Assembly: GCA_964437415.1 (NCBI GenBank)
Contig: CAYTGN010000010.1
Span: 52,513-116,512, forward strand
DNA: 64,000 nt
Direction: 5' to 3'
Origin: CADEDV01 sp964437415
GTDB taxonomy: Bacteria > Bacteroidota > Bacteroidia > Chitinophagales > Chitinophagaceae
In this document: in pieces, positions 10,151 through 18,822 of the stretch
Numbering within the stretch: position 1 is the first letter of the stretch
How the letters are laid out: every line of letters begins with the position of its first letter
Translations under genes and position numbers: made by a program
The notes under the pieces: model-generated
Seen by the model: the letters and a program-made list of their open reading frames with translations, nothing else
Database searches by the model: none
What the model was told of the DNA's origin: nothing

Positions 10151-10861
10151 ATGTCTCCATTCATCGGCGAATTTACCGGGACTGCATTACTCATTGTAAT
10201 GGGTTGCGGTGTGGTAGCAAATGTATTACTCAATAAAAGTAAAGGCCAGAACAGCGGCTGGATCGTTATTACATTTGGCTGGGGGCTGGCGGTGTTTGTC
10301 GGGGTGTACAGTTCTGTTACACTCGGTGGCAGCGGCCACCTGAACCCTGCCATTTCTATTGCCCTTGCCGCCACCCAACAACTCGATTCATCTATGCTGC
10401 CTATCTATATTGCGGCGCAGTTTGGCGGTGCCATAACAGGCGCCACTGTGTCATGGCTAGCCTATAAACAGCATTTCGCCGTCACTGATGACAAGGACCT
10501 GAAACTGGCTGTGTTTTGCACTGCTCCCGCCATAAAAAGTACACCGCATAATCTTCTTACGGAGATCATCGGCACATTTGTGTTGCTGTTTGGTGCATTG
10601 GTTGCATCAAAACCTGCAACCTCATTGGGTGCTTTGGATGCATTGCCTGCCGGGTTATTAGTGTTGGGTATTGGTTTGTCATTAGGGGGACCAACGGGCT
10701 ATGCGATCAACCCGGCAAGAGACCTGGGACCGAGAATTGCACATTTCATTTTACCGGTGGCTGGCAAAAGGGATAGCAACTGGGGTTATAGCTGGATACC
10801 TGTTGTGGGACCTATCATCGGGGCGTTGATTGCGGCATTTGTGTTTCGGCAGTTGCAGTAA
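10151..10861 (+). CDS. glpF: MIP-family glycerol uptake facilitator
   Basis: 236 residues with six predicted membrane helices and the two half-helix NPA motifs of the aquaporin family, at residues 65-67 (HLNPAIS) and 187-189. The second is followed by Arg190-Asp191 (NPARD). An Asp after the second NPAR is characteristic of glycerol-conducting GlpF rather than water-only aquaporins, where a small residue is usual. It would let glycerol enter across the inner membrane to be trapped by the upstream GlpK. It is the last gene of the glycerol block, with a hairpin and T-rich tract downstream. Confidence 0.92.
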   Translation: MSPFIGEFTGTALLIVMGCGVVANVLLNKSKGQNSGWIVITFGWGLAVFVGVYSSVTLGGSGHLNPAISIALAATQQLDSSMLPIYIAAQFGGAITGATVSWLAYKQHFAVTDDKDLKLAVFCTAPAIKSTPHNLLTEIIGTFVLLFGALVASKPATSLGALDALPAGLLVLGIGLSLGGPTGYAINPARDLGPRIAHFILPVAGKRDSNWGYSWIPVVGPIIGALIAAFVFRQLQ

Positions 10862-10881
10862 CTGCATTTTGAAGAGATTTC

Positions 10882-10940
10882 CAGCCGGCATGGTTTTGTT
10901 GGAAACAACGGAAACTGTACCGGCTGTTTTGTATATTTTT
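10882..10940 (+). terminator. Probable terminator after glpF
   Basis: A seven-pair stem CAGCCGG/CCGGCTG encloses an inner bulged GTTT-TGTT/AACA-AAAC hairpin and is followed by TTTTGTATATTTTT. It ends just ahead of ridA and would close the glycerol block. The long, bulged loop makes this a weaker call than the other terminators. Confidence 0.5.
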
Positions 10941-10969
10941 ATGTGTCCTCACTTCATAAATACAAAACC

Positions 10970-11482
10970 ATGAAACTATTTTGTAGCACACTGATAGTCT
11001 TTGCTCCTCTTTTTGCCTTCTCGCAATCTCCCGAAGCAAAACTTAAAGAGCTTGCTATTGAATTACCTGCCATTGGGAAACCCATAGCTAACTATGTGCA
11101 TGTGGTGCGAACAGGCAACTTATTGTTTCTTGCCGGCAAAGGCCCCTCCAAACCCGATGGCAGTTATATCACCGGCAAGGTGGGTGATGACCTCAGCCTT
11201 GAACAAGGCAGAGAGGCAGCAAGACTTACTGCCATTAACCAATTAGCTGTATTAAAAGCCGAGTTAGGCGATCTCAGCAAAGTGAAACGTATTGTAAAAG
11301 TGCTGGGCATGCTGAACTGCAACAGCGATTTTAAAGATCATCCGAAAGTGATCAACGGGTTTTCCGACCTGATGGTGGAAGTGTTTGGTGAAAAAGGAAA
11401 ACATGCAAGATCTGCGGTAGGTATGGGCTCTTTGCCGAATAATATGGCGGTGGAGATTGAGCTGATTGTGGAAGTGGAGTGA
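10970..11482 (+). CDS. RidA/YjgF-family protein, exported
   Basis: 170 residues from the ATG at 10970; an in-frame GTG at 10943 would place nine residues before a good signal peptide (residues 1-19, ending AFSQS) and is rejected. The rest is a RidA/YjgF trimer-type fold: 'NYVHVVRTGNLLFLAGKGP' and the C-terminal 'GKHARSAVGMGSLPNNMAVEIE' region with the conserved Arg and Glu. Cytoplasmic RidA deaminates reactive enamines and imines. A signal peptide makes this member unusual in location, as seen in several Bacteroidota paralogues; its periplasmic substrate is unknown. It is convergent with the small XRE regulator, with 10 bases between the stops. Confidence 0.85.
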   Translation: MKLFCSTLIVFAPLFAFSQSPEAKLKELAIELPAIGKPIANYVHVVRTGNLLFLAGKGPSKPDGSYITGKVGDDLSLEQGREAARLTAINQLAVLKAELGDLSKVKRIVKVLGMLNCNSDFKDHPKVINGFSDLMVEVFGEKGKHARSAVGMGSLPNNMAVEIELIVEVE

Positions 11483-11492
11483 TTCATCTCAA

Positions 11493-11714
11493 TCACTCAA
11501 AAAATTCAGAAGGATTTATTTTCAATGCTCTAGCCAATACAAGGATGTGACTCAGGCTGGTATTAATTATTCCTCGTTCGATCTTACTAATGTGCATTGG
11601 TTCAATTTCAGCCTCCCAAGCAAGGCTTTCCTGTGTAAACCCCTTTGCAAGCCTGATCTCTTTCAGTTTTCTGCCAAATCGCTTAATGCCTGTTTCGTCC
11701 CTGAGGTATTTCAC
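11493..11714 (-). CDS. Small XRE-family helix-turn-helix regulator
   Basis: 73 residues, almost entirely one HTH_3/Cro-type DNA-binding domain (residues ~13-68): 'FGRKLKEIRLAKGFTQESLA' is helices 1-2 and 'ISKIERGIINTSL' the recognition helix region. No effector domain is attached. It stands alone on the minus strand between ridA and a lipoprotein gene, neither of which is an obvious partner, so it is not a recognisable toxin-antitoxin pair. Stand-alone regulators of this type are common in Bacteroidota. The target is unknown. Confidence 0.85.
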   Translation of the reverse strand: MKYLRDETGIKRFGRKLKEIRLAKGFTQESLAWEAEIEPMHISKIERGIINTSLSHILVLARALKINPSEFFE

Positions 11715-11825
11715 TCAGGTAAAATTCAAAGAGTAGTCAAATTAAATTATAGTCAAATTTGGTTAATTACAAAATCCAGCATAAATTTGAAAGACAACTA
11801 TCTTTTAAAAGATAAGCCGTTATCT

Positions 11826-12293
11826 ATGAATAAGAAAATTTTTGCTATATGTACAATCCTTTTTTGCCTTTTGATTGTCTCTTGCCAACGGGATAATGAC
11901 GATGTACCCAATACTAACGCCTTGCAAGAAAAAATAGATTTACTTGTGAATAATAGTTGGCTTCTTAAAGGGAGTGGTGAGGATAGTAATAACAATGATT
12001 TGCTGGACAATTCCGAAAATGAACTAATTAGCTGCACATCTTTTTCAACATGGACATTTACTACCACAGGGATTATACAAGAGTCTGCAACAACTTGCCC
12101 AATGAATAATCCGAATCCGGGGGGCAGCAGCCGATATTTTCTAACCCAAGGTGTTGATGGAAAGATATACATAACCTGGAGTGGTGACACCTACTTATTG
12201 ACATTTACGAATAATGATAAAATAGTACACATAAAGGAAATTTACTTAGGTGGCAGTTTTACAAGCAGTATTTATATGATTGAAAGACTGTAA
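11826..12293 (+). CDS. Lipocalin-like lipoprotein, unknown function
   Basis: 155 residues from the ATG at 11826; the frame stays open further upstream but that stretch overlaps the antisense HTH gene and lacks protein character. The N-terminus is a lipoprotein signal with lipobox LLIVSC (Cys near residue 19). The mature part opens with a Ser/Asn/Asp-rich tether, then short strands around 'NNSWLLKGSG', 'STWTFTTTG' and 'GKIYITWSGDTYLLTF', which resembles the lipocalin-like families of Bacteroidota. It shares layout with the lipoprotein at 20936-21379, including a cysteine on either side of the second strand pair. Function unknown. Confidence 0.75.
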   Translation: MNKKIFAICTILFCLLIVSCQRDNDDVPNTNALQEKIDLLVNNSWLLKGSGEDSNNNDLLDNSENELISCTSFSTWTFTTTGIIQESATTCPMNNPNPGGSSRYFLTQGVDGKIYITWSGDTYLLTFTNNDKIVHIKEIYLGGSFTSSIYMIERL

Positions 12294-12430
12294 AAAAAAC
12301 ATACGATAAGTTACCCTAAAAATAATTTTTTTCCCTTGCTGGTGTTTCAAACCTTTAAACGGTCTTTGTTGAGTGTTGCGTGATTGCGTGGCAGCCTGGC
12401 AAAAACACCAACAAACGAATGACAATATCC

Positions 12431-13624
12431 TCAGCTAAATTTTATAATCACATTGCAGGTCTTCTTTATCTGCTCATTCGAAATCAACAGGGGCGGCGAA
12501 ATCCGCAAACAATTTCCGGCAAACAAAAACCAATCTGTCAGCACTCCGGCTTCAATACATTGATCAATTATTTTCTTATTGGTCTCAAAGGAATCAAACT
12601 CCACTGCCATCCATAAACCAAAAGAACGGACAGCTTTAATGGCTGGATGAATCAGCAATGTCTTTAATTGCTCCTCCTTTTGCTTTACCTGTTCTATCCA
12701 TCCTTCTTCCAGTAAAGCGTTCATCGCTGCCATACCTGCCGCACAGCAAACCGGGTGGCCGCCGAAAGTAGTGATATGTCCCAATACGGGACTTTCAGTA
12801 AAAGCATCCATCAGTTTCTTATCCGCAATAAAAGCCCCGAGAGGCATGCCGCCTCCCAATGCTTTTCCCAATAGTAAAACATCGGGAACGATATCAAAAT
12901 GTTCAAAGCCCCAGAGCCCCGAAGAGTCGGGACTGGCTTTTCCGGTACGGCCAAACCCGGCCTGTATCTCATCCAGTATCAACAGCGTTCCGGTTTCCGT
13001 ACATTTTTTCCGCAAAGCAATCATCCATTCTTTTGATGGGGCTATAATACCGGCTTCTGCCTGCACGGTTTCAGCGATGACACAGGCGGTTTGTTCTGTT
13101 ATCGCCTCCAGCGATTCAAAAGAATTATAAGTAAGATGCAGCACATCCGGCAATAACGGACGAAAAGCATTGCGCCAGTATTCATCACCCATGATGCTTA
13201 ATGCCCCTTGTGTGGAACCGTGATAGGAGTTATTGAAAGCAGCGATCTGTGTCCGGCCTGTCACCCGTTTGGCCAGTTTCATCGCCCCTTCCACAGCTTC
13301 GGCGCCGGAGTTGGTGAAATAAACCGAGTTGAGTGTTACTGGTAAATGGTCCGTCAGCAGCTTTGCATATTGCACCTGGGGTGTTTCTACAAACTCCCCA
13401 TGGACCATGATGTGGAGATAAGCATCTATTTGTTTTCGGATCGCTTCGATCACTTTCGGGTGGCGGTGGCCCACATTCGCCACACTGATGCCGCCGATAA
13501 GATCAATATATTCTTTGCCGGATTCATCAAAAAGGCTGCAGCCTTCAGCCTTTACAATTTCCAGCGCCAGTGGAGAAGGTGAGGTTTGCGCTACATGCTT
13601 TAAAAAAAGTTCCCGCTGGTTCAA
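12431..13624 (-). CDS. Class III PLP-dependent aminotransferase
   Basis: 397 residues, typical of the ornithine/acetylornithine aminotransferase family. The phosphate-binding SGAEA is at 106-110, the cofactor Asp218 lies in LILDEIQAGFGRTG, and the Schiff-base Lys254 in LLLGKALGGGMPLG. The fold and catalytic residues are clear, but the amino donor cannot be read from sequence; acetylornithine, ornithine or another omega-amine are all possible, and no arginine-biosynthesis gene lies nearby. It diverges from the gamma-carbonic anhydrase gene across a 100-base region that contains a CGCAAAG repeat. Confidence 0.88.
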   Translation of the reverse strand: MNQRELFLKHVAQTSPSPLALEIVKAEGCSLFDESGKEYIDLIGGISVANVGHRHPKVIEAIRKQIDAYLHIMVHGEFVETPQVQYAKLLTDHLPVTLNSVYFTNSGAEAVEGAMKLAKRVTGRTQIAAFNNSYHGSTQGALSIMGDEYWRNAFRPLLPDVLHLTYNSFESLEAITEQTACVIAETVQAEAGIIAPSKEWMIALRKKCTETGTLLILDEIQAGFGRTGKASPDSSGLWGFEHFDIVPDVLLLGKALGGGMPLGAFIADKKLMDAFTESPVLGHITTFGGHPVCCAAGMAAMNALLEEGWIEQVKQKEEQLKTLLIHPAIKAVRSFGLWMAVEFDSFETNKKIIDQCIEAGVLTDWFLFAGNCLRISPPLLISNEQIKKTCNVIIKFS

Positions 13625-13636
13625 GTGGAATTATTT

Positions 13637-13675
13637 CACGCAAAGAACGCAAAGGTGTCGCAAAGGCGCAAAGAA
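13637..13675. repeat. Short CGCAAAG direct-repeat cluster
   Basis: Four copies of CGCAAAG start at 13639, 13648, 13659 and 13667, separated by 1-4 bases, in the gap between the divergent aminotransferase and carbonic anhydrase genes. The spacing is irregular, so it is not a CRISPR. It could be a dispersed intergenic repeat or a protein-binding cluster. Confidence 0.7.
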
Positions 13676-13724
13676 TTCCTCAAATTTGCAACAGAACAAT
13701 AAACGACAAATCATAAACTCTCCC

Positions 13725-14249
13725 ATGCCTTTACTACTCCCTGTAGAAGATAAGTTCCCGCAATTCGGCAGCAACTGCTTCATTGCCCCCAATGCCACTA
13801 TCGTTGGCGATGTGATCACCGGTGATGATTGCAGTTTCTGGTTCAACACCGTGGTAAGAGGCGATGTGAATTTTATTAAAATGGGCAACAAAGTGAATGT
13901 GCAGGACGGCGCCTGCATACATTGCACTTTTCAGCAATACGGCACCACTATCGGCAATAATGTTTCCATCGGCCATAATGCGATTGTTCATGGCTGCGCC
14001 GTGCATGACAATGTGCTGATCGGAATGGGCGCCATTGTGATGGACAATGCTGTTGTGCACAGCAATACCATCATAGCCGCCGGGGCAGTGGTATTAGAAA
14101 ATACGATATGTGAACCGGGAAGCATCTATGCCGGGGTGCCCGCCAAAAAAGTAAAAGACATTTCGCAGGAAATGATCAGCGGGGAAATTCACCGCATCGC
14201 CAATAATTATGTGCGGTATGCGGACTGGTTCAGGGACAAGGATCAGTGA
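13725..14249 (+). CDS. Gamma-class carbonic anhydrase-like hexapeptide-repeat protein
   Basis: 174 residues from the ATG at 13725; the longer open frame upstream runs through the CGCAAAG repeat and overlaps the divergent gene, so I reject it. Left-handed beta-helix hexapeptide repeats run through the protein (FIAPNATIVGDV, GNNVSIGHNAIVHG, NTIIAAGAVVLEN). The three metal-binding histidines of the gamma-CA family are in place at 66, 84 and 89, and the Arg45/Asp47 pair of VVRGDV is present. A cytoplasmic zinc- or iron-dependent CO2/bicarbonate interconversion is possible, but many members of this subfamily have no measured activity. Confidence 0.9.
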   Translation: MPLLLPVEDKFPQFGSNCFIAPNATIVGDVITGDDCSFWFNTVVRGDVNFIKMGNKVNVQDGACIHCTFQQYGTTIGNNVSIGHNAIVHGCAVHDNVLIGMGAIVMDNAVVHSNTIIAAGAVVLENTICEPGSIYAGVPAKKVKDISQEMISGEIHRIANNYVRYADWFRDKDQ

Positions 14250-14359
14250 GGCACAGCGGCTTATCTATTACCAATCTGTATATATTCCAGGTTCGTAGCT
14301 TTACTATAGTTTGGGCAATTTATTCTGTTTAATTTCGTTAAGAAAACAAGTATTTCAAC

Positions 14360-14554
14360 ATGAAAAACCTTAGATTTTTTTCGATTGCGTTTAGCCTGGC
14401 AGTGCTATTGTCATCCTGCGGTGTGTGGAATAAAATGTTCGGGCCAAAGTATGGTTGCCCGGCGAATGGCAAGAATGTGGGAGCAGAAAAATTAGCTAAT
14501 GGAGACCCGGCAGCAGAGAAAGCAGCGAGAAAAGCAAAAAAATTCAAAAGTTAA
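14360..14554 (+). CDS. Small lipoprotein, unknown function
   Basis: 64 residues. A clear lipoprotein signal with lipobox LLSSC (Cys about residue 20) is followed by a short mature part rich in Gly, Ala and Lys ending in a basic tail (KAARKAKKFKS). Bacteroidota genomes contain many small lipoproteins of this kind with a 'FGPKYGCPANGKNVGAE'-like core. The cysteine in YGCP and the basic C-terminus are the only distinctive features. It probably sits at an envelope membrane. No function is assigned. Confidence 0.75.
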   Translation: MKNLRFFSIAFSLAVLLSSCGVWNKMFGPKYGCPANGKNVGAEKLANGDPAAEKAARKAKKFKS

Positions 14555-14619
14555 TGTTGCCCATGCAACAAAACTACCCTGTCATCTGTCCTTATTGAAA
14601 ACATAAAACCTTTCAAACT

Positions 14620-14949
14620 ATGAGCCTGACCCTACGAACCAGCCTGGGTTGCACGGAAGCTGTCATAGCTGATGACGGCGGATTAAAACGTTTTTACCAG
14701 GTAGCCGACATCCTCAGCGAGGATCTCAAGGTTAAATTCAGCAACAAAGAAGATGACTTTGACACCATTGACTGGGATTTCCGGTTCAAAGGTCATAATC
14801 TTACCCTTCATTATAATATTTACAACGGTATTTCCATTTTCCCCACCAAGACCCGTGATGCGTTGAATAAAGACAACAAAGCTGTGGTGGAACTGGCCGG
14901 TGTGCTGGAAGGAAAACTGTTCAATATTGAAAGAAGGAATATCGCCTGA
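14620..14949 (+). CDS. Conserved small cytoplasmic protein, unknown function
   Basis: 109 residues with no signal peptide or membrane helix. Predicted alpha/beta, acidic in the middle ('NKEDDFDTIDWDFRFKGHNL'), with a beta hairpin 'LTLHYNIYNGISIFP' and a closing helix. I do not recognise the family. It follows the small lipoprotein by 65 bases on the same strand and converges on rsgA, whose stop is 14 bases away. Codon use and composition look like its neighbours, so it is probably real. Confidence 0.7.
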   Translation: MSLTLRTSLGCTEAVIADDGGLKRFYQVADILSEDLKVKFSNKEDDFDTIDWDFRFKGHNLTLHYNIYNGISIFPTKTRDALNKDNKAVVELAGVLEGKLFNIERRNIA

Positions 14950-14963
14950 TCTTCTACAAAACC

Positions 14964-15890
14964 TCAGTACATCTTTTCTTCAATGGAATCGAGTATGTTG
15001 ACATAGCTCACATACCTGTCCTCATGTATTTCTCCGTTGATCACCGCTTTTTTTACTGCACAGCCCGGTTCATCAATGTGCATACAGTTGTTGAACTGGC
15101 AATCATTCAGCCGCTGCCTCATTTCCGGAAAATAGTGTGATAATTCCTGCCGGGAAATATCAACCAGCCCGAATTCCCTCATTCCCGGTGTGTCAATGAT
15201 CTTTCCACCTCCGGGAATATCGAACATCTCCGCAAAGGTGGTAGTGTGCATTCCTTTACCGCTCCAGCCGCTTACATCCTGTGTTTTCAGCGCCAATTCC
15301 GGAAGAATCGCATTCAGCAACGATGATTTACCCACACCACTGTGGCCGCTGATCAACGTGGTTTTTTGCTGCAGCAATGCCCTCACCTCTTCCAGCCCCT
15401 CGTTTTGCTGCACACTCACCAGCAAAACCGGGTAGCCTACCGCTTCATACATTGCTTTCATTTCTTCAAACTTCTGCATTTCTTTTTTCCTGTATAGGTC
15501 GGCCTTATTAAAAACGATCACTGCAGACACATGATACATTTCCGAAGCCACCAGGAAACGGTCAATGAACCCCTGGGAGGTCCGGGGATCTTTCAAAGTG
15601 GCGATTAGGGCAGACTGGTCAATATTCGCCGCCACGATATGGTGCTGGTGTTTCAGCCTCGGGCTTTGCCGGTTGATGTAATTGCGGCGGGGCAGAATGC
15701 CGGTAATGATGGCAGTATTCTCCGTTTCGCTTTCTGTCTCAATTTCCACCTCATCGCCCACGGACACCGGGTTGGTGCTGGTGATGCCGTCAATTTTGAA
15801 AACACCTTTTATGCGGGCATTGTGCCATTTCCCGAAACTATCCTTCACCGTGTACCAGCTCCCGGTAGATTTATAAACAAGTGCTTTCAT
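14964..15890 (-). CDS. rsgA: Ribosome small-subunit-dependent GTPase A
   Basis: 308 residues from the ATG at 15890; the open frame continues 48 codons upstream but that part overlaps the divergent hydrolase gene, so I use MKALVYKSTG as the start. An OB-fold N-terminus is followed by a circularly permuted GTPase: G4 NKAD (128-131) comes before the P-loop GHSGVGKSS (182-190) and G3 DTPG (233-236). The C-terminal zinc site uses Cys264, Cys269, His271 and Cys277. RsgA binds the 30S subunit late in assembly and checks the decoding site, hydrolysing GTP to leave. Confidence 0.96.
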   Translation of the reverse strand: MKALVYKSTGSWYTVKDSFGKWHNARIKGVFKIDGITSTNPVSVGDEVEIETESETENTAIITGILPRRNYINRQSPRLKHQHHIVAANIDQSALIATLKDPRTSQGFIDRFLVASEMYHVSAVIVFNKADLYRKKEMQKFEEMKAMYEAVGYPVLLVSVQQNEGLEEVRALLQQKTTLISGHSGVGKSSLLNAILPELALKTQDVSGWSGKGMHTTTFAEMFDIPGGGKIIDTPGMREFGLVDISRQELSHYFPEMRQRLNDCQFNNCMHIDEPGCAVKKAVINGEIHEDRYVSYVNILDSIEEKMY

Positions 15891-15932
15891 TGGATGCAAG
15901 ATAAGAATAACTGAATCGTTGTATTTTGTGAA

Positions 15933-16877
15933 ATGAAGTTGAAAAGGATTACAAAACGGGTTCTTTGGGGCTTGCTCATCGCCTTTTTGCTGCTCAATAT
16001 TTCTGCATACATGCACGCCTGGCGTTTTACTCATTTTTCAAATGATGAAGACAATAAAACAAGTGATAAACATTTAAGCTTTTCCGAAAAAGTAAAAATC
16101 CTGTTTACCGGGATTAAAAATCCAAGACCTGTTTCAAAAGGAGTGCCTCCTTACCCTTTTGAAACAATAAAACTTCATAGCAATAAAATGATAGAATGCT
16201 GGTCTCTGAAAACTGACAGCAGTAAAGGAACGGTGATCATCTTTCATGGTTACGGAGGCAATAAGTATTCTATGCTTGACAAAGCTGAAGAATTTCTAAA
16301 GATGGGTTACAACACCTTGTTGGTTGATTTTATGGGATCAGGCGGTTCAGAAGGTAACCAAACCACCATTGGATATAAGGAAGCCCTGCAGGTCAAAACA
16401 GCATTCGACTTTCTGACTAATAACGGAGAATCCAATATCATACTTTTTGGAACTTCAATGGGAGCTGCCTCTATACTTAGAGCTATTCACAAACACGATA
16501 TCAAACCTTCAGCTATTATCCTTGAATGCCCGTTTGGCTCATTATATAAAACTACTGCTGCCCGGTTCAAAAAAATGGGAGTTCCATCGTTTCCCATGGC
16601 TGGCCTCCTGGTTTTCTGGGGAGGAGTTCAAAATGGTTTTTGGGGATTTTCTCATAAACCTGTTGTTTACGCCACATCTGTAAAATGTCCGGCTTTGTTA
16701 CTGCATGGTGAAAAGGATGAAAAAGTATCCGCAGATGAAATCAGGTCGATTTTCAAGAACCTGAATGGCAAAAAAGAATTAAAATTCTACCCGGATGCAG
16801 GTCATGAAAACTACCTGCTGAAATATCAATCCGAATGGAGGGCTGATGTTGGAAACTTCCTTTCTTCTATTGAATAA
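15933..16877 (+). CDS. Membrane-anchored alpha/beta hydrolase
   Basis: 314 residues. An N-terminal hydrophobic helix (~10-26) anchors the protein. The catalytic domain shows the oxyanion segment HGYGG (~105-109), nucleophile Ser175 in GTSMG, acid Asp262 in HGEKDEKV and His291 in DAGHENY, so the triad is complete. Related proteins are annotated as BAAT/Abhydrolase-type esterases or peptidase-like hydrolases. The substrate cannot be read from sequence. It diverges from rsgA with 42 bases between the starts and converges on the batA gene. Confidence 0.88.
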   Translation: MKLKRITKRVLWGLLIAFLLLNISAYMHAWRFTHFSNDEDNKTSDKHLSFSEKVKILFTGIKNPRPVSKGVPPYPFETIKLHSNKMIECWSLKTDSSKGTVIIFHGYGGNKYSMLDKAEEFLKMGYNTLLVDFMGSGGSEGNQTTIGYKEALQVKTAFDFLTNNGESNIILFGTSMGAASILRAIHKHDIKPSAIILECPFGSLYKTTAARFKKMGVPSFPMAGLLVFWGGVQNGFWGFSHKPVVYATSVKCPALLLHGEKDEKVSADEIRSIFKNLNGKKELKFYPDAGHENYLLKYQSEWRADVGNFLSSIE

Positions 16878-16886
16878 AAAGTTATT

Positions 16887-17900
16887 TCAGGGAAACTTCC
16901 GCAGCACCGTCATCCGTAGCAGGATTTCAAAGAAAAGAAAGGCCAGCGCTGCCAGCACAAAAGGCAGGTATAATTCTTTGAATTTTCTAAATGACTGAAT
17001 TTCGACTTTTGATTTTTCCAGGCGGTCAATTTCTTCGTAAGTTGTCCTCAGCCCCTGCTTATCTTTTGCCCTGAAATATTTTCCTCCTGTTTCTTCTGCT
17101 ATCCTGCGCAGTAATGCTTCATCAATAAAATCAATGGCGGGGTTGCGGCGGGCTGTGCGGCTGCCCGGTATTTCACTGATGCCGGAAGGAAAAGCACCGA
17201 TGCCGATGGTATAAACTTTCACGCCTTTTGTTTTAGCTATTTCCAGTGCTGTCAAAGGATCAATCAGCCTTGTGTCCGGCGCATCTTCCTTTCCGTCTGT
17301 GATCAGGATGATCACTTTGCTTTTTGCATCGCTTTTTGACAAGCGGTCCACAGCCGTGGCCAGCCCCTCCCCGATCACGGTTCCATCTTTGAGGTAGCGG
17401 CGGCTTTCCAGCACCTGTATCTGGCTGATGAGGGTTTTCTTATCGGTGGTAACAGGGCATTGCGTAAAACTTTCCCCGGAAAAAATCACCAGGCCAATGC
17501 GGTCAACCGGGCGGTTTTGCACAAACTCAACAGCCATCTCTTTGGCCACTTCCATTCTTGAAGGAAGAATATCCCTTGACCCCATACTTCCGCTGACATC
17601 CATGCATAGAACAATATCTATCCCCTCTCCTTCGGTCCGTTGCTCATCATTGCGTTGCTGTGGCCGTGCCAGGGCCAGCACAAGACAGGCCAGCGTTAAC
17701 AACCGGAGCACAAACGGAAAATGCCGGAACCGGTTTTTCCAGGATGACACGCCAAAAGCATGCGTGGTAGTAACCGTCATCGCAGCCTGCTGGCTGCTGT
17801 TTTTCCTGTAATACCAGAATATAAGCACAGGAATCAGCAGCAGCAGTGCAAAAACTGCAGGGTAAGCAAAATCCATATTGGTGATCCACTCATACAGCAT
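16887..17900 (-). CDS. batA: BatA-like von Willebrand factor A protein
   Basis: 337 residues. Hydrophobic helices at about 14-30 and 63-79 and a C-terminal helix near 313-328 flank a periplasmic VWA domain. The metal-ion-dependent adhesion site is intact: Asp101-x-Ser103-x-Ser105 in CMDVSGSMGS, with the later Thr in the strand 'VIGEG' region and Asp in ILITDGKEDAP. This is the BatA/BatB (Bacteroides aerotolerance) family. It is the last gene of a minus-strand moxR-DUF58-batD-like-batA run, with 2 bases to the gene upstream. BatB and BatC partners are absent downstream. Confidence 0.9.
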   Translation of the reverse strand: MLYEWITNMDFAYPAVFALLLLIPVLIFWYYRKNSSQQAAMTVTTTHAFGVSSWKNRFRHFPFVLRLLTLACLVLALARPQQRNDEQRTEGEGIDIVLCMDVSGSMGSRDILPSRMEVAKEMAVEFVQNRPVDRIGLVIFSGESFTQCPVTTDKKTLISQIQVLESRRYLKDGTVIGEGLATAVDRLSKSDAKSKVIILITDGKEDAPDTRLIDPLTALEIAKTKGVKVYTIGIGAFPSGISEIPGSRTARRNPAIDFIDEALLRRIAEETGGKYFRAKDKQGLRTTYEEIDRLEKSKVEIQSFRKFKELYLPFVLAALAFLFFEILLRMTVLRKFP

Positions 17901-17902
17901 AC

Positions 17903-18814
17903 CTATTTTCCTTGTCGCTTCTGCTGATCAGAAGCTGTTTTCACCTGTTCAATAAGAATTATTGTTTGCCTGATACTGTTCATTGAGCTTACTGCGTCTG
18001 TCTCATCCGGCTGATACTTTGCAAATTTTACAAAATCACTCAGCCGCAGGGCTATTGCCAGTTCATCGAAACTGTCTTTGTCGAGATGAATGCTCCTTAA
18101 CTGCAACACGAGGTCATCCGTTGTTTTTTGCAGCGAAAGAATGCCTGTGGTACGATAGACATAAAGACGGAAAATATCCGTCATTGCTGAGAAATACTGC
18201 TTATCCCCAGGTTTGCCTTTCTCCAATTGTTCCAATGCTGTCATCGCTTCTTTATAAGGATCAATTACCTGCGCCGCCTGCTGCAAAACAGGTTTCTTTT
18301 TGCGGCGAAACATCAGCCACAACATAACTGCCAGCACAGCAGCCCAAACTGCATACCACCACCATTCTTTCTTTTTATCCTCTGCCACATCCACCACATT
18401 TTTTATATCATGATAGGGTTGTTCCGGGTCGAAAGGCGAAAAAGTAACACCTATGCGGATGGAATCGGTTGCAAAATTACCGGATAGCACAAAAGGAGGG
18501 ATTACCCACCGGCCTGAGTCAAAACTGGTGAGGCGTATCTCCTGCAGCAATCTTGTGCCATTGCTGGTGTTTGAAGTGTCAATACTTTTTTTCTCCAGGA
18601 TCTCAAAATGCGGAAGGGAGTCAACTGTAAAAAAACGGATGGCTTCATTGTCGGGTATCTCCACTTTCAGGGTCAGAATAAAATGTTCACCAATAACGAT
18701 GCTGTCCTTGCTCACCGATGCTGAAACTGAAACAGACTGTTGTGCTGACACCCATAGCGGCGATACGATCAGCAGGAAAAAAAGAAATATGGTATTGACA
18801 GATTTGTCGTTCAT
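17903..18814 (-). CDS. BatD-like membrane protein of the MoxR cluster
   Basis: 303 residues from the ATG at 18814; a GTG at 18826 is also possible and would overlap the DUF58 stop as GTGA. A signal peptide (ending WVSAQQ) precedes an immunoglobulin-like beta domain of the type found at the start of BatD proteins, then one transmembrane helix around 'WWWYAVWAAVLAVMLWLMF' with basic residues after it, then a cytoplasmic helical tail of ~120 residues. The order periplasmic beta domain, helix, helical tail resembles the short BatD/DUF4381-like proteins that sit between DUF58 and VWA genes. No enzyme motif is visible. Confidence 0.72.
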   Translation of the reverse strand: MNDKSVNTIFLFFLLIVSPLWVSAQQSVSVSASVSKDSIVIGEHFILTLKVEIPDNEAIRFFTVDSLPHFEILEKKSIDTSNTSNGTRLLQEIRLTSFDSGRWVIPPFVLSGNFATDSIRIGVTFSPFDPEQPYHDIKNVVDVAEDKKKEWWWYAVWAAVLAVMLWLMFRRKKKPVLQQAAQVIDPYKEAMTALEQLEKGKPGDKQYFSAMTDIFRLYVYRTTGILSLQKTTDDLVLQLRSIHLDKDSFDELAIALRLSDFVKFAKYQPDETDAVSSMNSIRQTIILIEQVKTASDQQKRQGK

Positions 18815-18822
18815 GCTGTGGT

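Noticed and set aside
11482..11714. ridA plus XRE gene as a toxin-antitoxin pair
   Set aside because: They are convergent, and RidA is a metabolic fold with an export signal, not a toxin.
13637..13675. CGCAAAG cluster as a CRISPR remnant
   Set aside because: Seven-base units with 1-4-base gaps are far too short for repeats and spacers, and there are no cas genes.
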